A stretch of DNA of 51,685 bases, from positions 1-51,685 of the forward strand of contig JAPLQC010000073.1 in NCBI GenBank assembly GCA_026399895.1, in the 5' to 3' direction. The DNA is from Burkholderiales bacterium. GTDB taxonomy: Bacteria; Pseudomonadota; Gammaproteobacteria; Burkholderiales; Burkholderiaceae_D. Shown one piece after another: positions 49,169 through 51,685 of this stretch. Under the pieces are notes generated by a model. It searched no databases. It had not been told where the DNA came from and saw only the letters and a list, made by a program, of their open reading frames with translations. Made by a program: the position numbers and the translations under genes. Every line of letters starts with the position of its first letter. Positions within the stretch are counted from its first letter, which is position 1.

Positions 49169-49938
49169 CGCCGGTGCTGGTGTTTGATCTCGAAACTATT
49201 CCGGATGTCAGTGGCCTGCGCACGCTGCTCGGCAGCGATGCTGCGCTCTCGGATGCTGAGGTGGCGGCGCAGGCGTTTGCGGCGCGGCGTGAAAAAACAG
49301 GATCCGATTTTCTCCAGCATCACTTACATCGGGTGGCTGCGATCTCTTGCGTTTTTCGCGACGACGAAGGATTTCGTGTTCGATCATTGGGTGGCCTCGA
49401 CGACGCTGAGCCAAAACTGATTCAGGATTTTTATCGCATCGTCGAACGCTATACACCGCAACTGGTGTCTTGGAACGGTGGTGGCTTCGATCTTCCTGTG
49501 CTCAACTACCGTGCCCTGATTCATGGCATCAATGCGGCACGCTTTTGGGAAATGGGCGACGAAGATCGCGACTTCAAATGGAATAACTACCTCTCCCGCT
49601 ACCACACCCGCCATCTTGATCTGATGGATCACCTGGCCATGTATACCGGGCGCGCCAATGCACCGCTCGACGATCTGGCTAAGCTGTGCGGCTTCCCCGG
49701 CAAAATGGGGGTGGACGGGTCGCAGGTATGGTCGCTATATCAGGAGGGTCGGCTGCAAGAGATTCGCGATTACTGCGAGACCGATGTGGTGAATACCTAC
49801 CTGGTGTACTGCCGCTATCAATTGCTTCGTGGCCGTCTCACGCGCGATGCTTACGATGCCGAGATCGCCTTGGTGCGCACATCGCTGCAAACCATTCATG
49901 CGCCTCATTGGCGTGACTATCTGAGCATGTGGCAATGA
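49165..49938 (+). CDS. Predicted 3'-5' exonuclease, PolB-related DEDDy type
   Basis: A 257-residue nuclease-fold protein. Exo I is FDLETIPD (about 7-14), Exo [14 protein letters not shown], and Exo [16 protein letters not shown], so all four acidic residues and the Tyr are in place. [14 protein letters not shown] is typical of this PolB-proofreading-like family. The start is GTG 49165, overlapping the rpoS stop by four bases. The substrate in the cell is unknown. It overlaps rlmD downstream. Confidence 0.87.
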   Translation: MTPVLVFDLETIPDVSGLRTLLGSDAALSDAEVAAQAFAARREKTGSDFLQHHLHRVAAISCVFRDDEGFRVRSLGGLDDAEPKLIQDFYRIVERYTPQLVSWNGGGFDLPVLNYRALIHGINAARFWEMGDEDRDFKWNNYLSRYHTRHLDLMDHLAMYTGRANAPLDDLAKLCGFPGKMGVDGSQVWSLYQEGRLQEIRDYCETDVVNTYLVYCRYQLLRGRLTRDAYDAEIALVRTSLQTIHAPHWRDYLSMWQ

Positions 49939-51293
49939 CGTCCCCGGTAATTGAAATTGTCTCGCTGGACATGGAGGCGCGCGGTGTTGGCCATCTGCCG
50001 AATGAGGATGGATCGCCGGGCAAGGTAATCTTTGTCGAAGGTGCGTTGCCGGGCGAGCAGGTGCGTTTTCAATCCTTCCGTCGTAAGCCCAAGTGGGAAG
50101 CGGCAGAAATGACGGCCTTGCTGCGTGCATCCTCGCTACGAACAACACCTCGATGCGCTCATTTCGGCGTCTGCGGTGGCTGCGCGATGCAGCACCTCAA
50201 TCCTGCTGCACAGGTCGCTATCAAGCAGCGCGTTTTGGAAGACAACCTGTTTCATATCGGGCGAGTTCGGCCCGAGTACCTATTGCGGGCCATTCAAGGC
50301 CCCGACTGGGGATACCGCTACCGTGCACGTCTGTCTGTACGGTTTGTTGCAAAGAAGGGTGGGGTGCTGGTTGGTTTTCATGAGCGGCGATCAAGCTTCA
50401 TCGCCGACATGCGCAGCTGCGAAATTCTGCCCCCCAAAGTGTCCGACATGCTCATGCCGATGCGAGCACTCATTGCATCGCTATCGATTCGTGACCGATT
50501 GCCGCAGATCGAGTTGGCCGTCGGCGAGCATGACAATGAGCAGGTAATTGTTCTGGTACTGCGGATCATGGCGCCATTATCTGCCGAGGATGAGCGCCAA
50601 CTGAAGGCATTTGCAGATCACTGGGATATTGAGTGGTGGTTACAGACGAAGGGGCTGGACACCGTTGCCGCATGGTATCCACAAAAGCGACCGCTGCAAT
50701 ACCGCTTGCCCGAGTTTGGTTTGGTAATGCCATTCAAGCCAACGGATTTCACTCAGGTCAACCACCAGATCAATAGCGTCCTTGTTTCGCGAGCCCTGCG
50801 TCTGTTGGAGGTGCAGCCTAACGATCGCGTAGCAGACTTGTTCTGTGGCCTGGGTAACTTCACCTTACCGCTGGCGACTCAGGCGCGGGAAGTGGTTGGC
50901 ATTGAAGGAAGTCCTGAGTTGACCGAGCGCGCATTGAACAATGCGGCGCTGAATGGGTTGGATCATCGAACTCAATTCATACACAGGAATTTGTTTGAAT
51001 TTACGCTTCAAGACCTTCAGTCGCTCGGGCGCTTTGACCGAATGCTGATCGATCCACCCCGCGACGGTGCAATGGACCTCTGCACCGCCATCGCAGAGGC
51101 GAAAGAGAGTAATCCAGAATTACAGCCGTCGCGCATTGTCTATGTGTCTTGTAATCCCTCAACCTTGGCGCGCGACGCGGGGATACTGGTTAACACGGGT
51201 GGTTATCGGCTGAGTCAGGCGGGTGTGGTGAATATGTTTCCTCACACCGCGCATGTAGAGTCGATTGCGGTGTTTGAGCGCTGTACGGGCTGA
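49935..51293 (+). CDS. rlmD: 23S rRNA (uracil(1939)-C(5))-methyltransferase RlmD
   Basis: A SAM-dependent RNA methyltransferase, 452 residues. An N-terminal TRAM domain (about 1-60) is followed by a 4Fe-4S site ([14 protein letters not shown] plus the earlier or later Cys), a central domain, and the Rossmann core: [23 protein letters not shown] and the catalytic Cys in [12 protein letters not shown]. Comparison with RlmD (RumA) rather than RlmC rests on length and the Cys cluster. ATG 49935 overlaps the exonuclease stop (ATGA). Confidence 0.93.
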   Translation: MTSPVIEIVSLDMEARGVGHLPNEDGSPGKVIFVEGALPGEQVRFQSFRRKPKWEAAEMTALLRASSLRTTPRCAHFGVCGGCAMQHLNPAAQVAIKQRVLEDNLFHIGRVRPEYLLRAIQGPDWGYRYRARLSVRFVAKKGGVLVGFHERRSSFIADMRSCEILPPKVSDMLMPMRALIASLSIRDRLPQIELAVGEHDNEQVIVLVLRIMAPLSAEDERQLKAFADHWDIEWWLQTKGLDTVAAWYPQKRPLQYRLPEFGLVMPFKPTDFTQVNHQINSVLVSRALRLLEVQPNDRVADLFCGLGNFTLPLATQAREVVGIEGSPELTERALNNAALNGLDHRTQFIHRNLFEFTLQDLQSLGRFDRMLIDPPRDGAMDLCTAIAEAKESNPELQPSRIVYVSCNPSTLARDAGILVNTGGYRLSQAGVVNMFPHTAHVESIAVFERCTG

Positions 51294-51328
51294 TCCGATC
51301 TTATCAGCCAGCACATGGAGGTTCGGTC

Positions 51329-51366
51329 GGGGGTAGTAAGCCCCCAACGCGGCCAGCTATTTTTTA
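51329..51366 (+). terminator. Weak terminator candidate after rlmD
   Basis: GGGGG (51329-51333) and CCCCC (51341-51345) form a short stem, followed 15 bases later by six T's. The distance to the T-run is long, so this is uncertain. Confidence 0.3.
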
Positions 51367-51386
51367 CTAATCCCCACGCTTCGTCT

Positions 51387-51623
51387 TTAGCTGTTTTCAA
51401 AAGGCTGAAGCAGCTCGGCGATATCGATCTGACCGCTGGACTGGGCCAGCTCGAAAGCGTTCATTCCGTCAAAGCCAGTATAGGTTTCTTGCAACACGCC
51501 TGGTGGCACCGGAAACTCATCATTCTGTCTTCTGAGTTCATTATCGATCACTGAGAAGGTCGCACGGCCGGCATTGACCCGCTCCATGACTTGATCGGCA
51601 TACACTTTATTTGGATTTTCCAT
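51387..51623 (-). CDS. Small ankyrin-like hypothetical protein
   Basis: 78 residues from ATG 51623, which has AAGG eight bases upstream; an ATG at 51638 is an alternative. The last third reads FDGMNAFELAQSSGQIDIAE, an ankyrin-repeat-like helix pair; the rest is charged and helical. No signal peptide. It is convergent with rlmD. Like the gene at 6774-7661 it is single and ends in an ankyrin-like unit, but I see no clear sequence similarity between them. The function is unknown. Confidence 0.6.
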   Translation of the reverse strand: MENPNKVYADQVMERVNAGRATFSVIDNELRRQNDEFPVPPGVLQETYTGFDGMNAFELAQSSGQIDIAELLQPFENS

Positions 51624-51685
51624 CGCTGACCTTATCATCGATACGCGACGAACCTGCGTCTGGGCTTTCGCATTTGGGAGGGAAA

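Overview
The window is an ordinary-looking chromosomal stretch of a moderately GC-rich betaproteobacterium, most likely in the order Burkholderiales. The evidence is gene order and family content: thrS-infC-rpmI-rplT-pheS-pheT-ihfA-merR; mdh, a divergent GntR regulator and sdhCDAB-sdhE-gltA-sucA-sucB-lpdA-lipoprotein-zapE; surE-pcm-nlpD-rpoS with rlmD downstream; and a DUF2863-type gene, a family I know only from this group. I see no phage, insertion sequence, integrase or CRISPR array. The genus cannot be named from the sequence alone.

Layout. 1-3671 (minus strand): the 5' part of moaA, a two-domain chromate transporter chrA, and the ETF-ubiquinone oxidoreductase. 3809-9507: an acyl/ketone-body block with an SDR and a hotdog thioesterase (overlapping stop/start), both subunits of a 3-oxoacid CoA-transferase, an unrecognised ankyrin-like gene with a disordered Ser/Thr-rich start, a 3-hydroxybutyrate dehydrogenase and an alpha/beta hydrolase. 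9510-11750: relA of the synthesis-only type. 11939-19844: tRNA-Val, a possible attenuator leader, then the translation cluster thrS, infC (ATA start), rpmI, rplT, pheS, pheT, ihfA and a MerR regulator. 19845-20285: a gene-free gap with a candidate minus-strand small RNA. 20286-22826: three bactofilins and an M23 peptidase. 23218-24902: tRNA-Pro, a DUF2863 protein and a small membrane-anchored protein. 25007-41152: nearly the whole oxidative TCA cycle (acnA, mdh, sdhCDAB-E, gltA, sucAB, lpdA) with a GntR/HutC regulator and a palindromic operator candidate between mdh and that regulator. 41157-45552: a lipoprotein, zapE, a small exported protein whose end is frameshifted by a perfect 58-bp tandem duplication, a DUF465 protein and a YoaA/DinG-type helicase. 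45605-51293: surE, pcm, nlpD, rpoS, a DEDDy exonuclease and rlmD, almost all overlapping or abutting. 51387-51623: a second small ankyrin-like gene.

How the genes work together: bdhA with scoAB converts 3-hydroxybutyrate to acetoacetyl-CoA, and the TCA block oxidises the acetyl-CoA formed from it. ETF-QO and succinate dehydrogenase pass electrons to the quinone pool. RelA and RpoS set the stringent and stationary-phase responses. The bactofilin/M23 group, NlpD and ZapE concern cell-wall shape and division.

The most interesting signals are (i) the candidate anti-Shine-Dalgarno small RNA at 19895-19956 minus; (ii) the leader ORF, long-range hairpin, terminator and competing pairing before thrS; (iii) the 58-bp duplication at 43201-43316; (iv) the operator-like palindrome at 29450-29461; and (v) the structured sucA leader. 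All of these are sequence-based hypotheses; no searches or folding programs were run.
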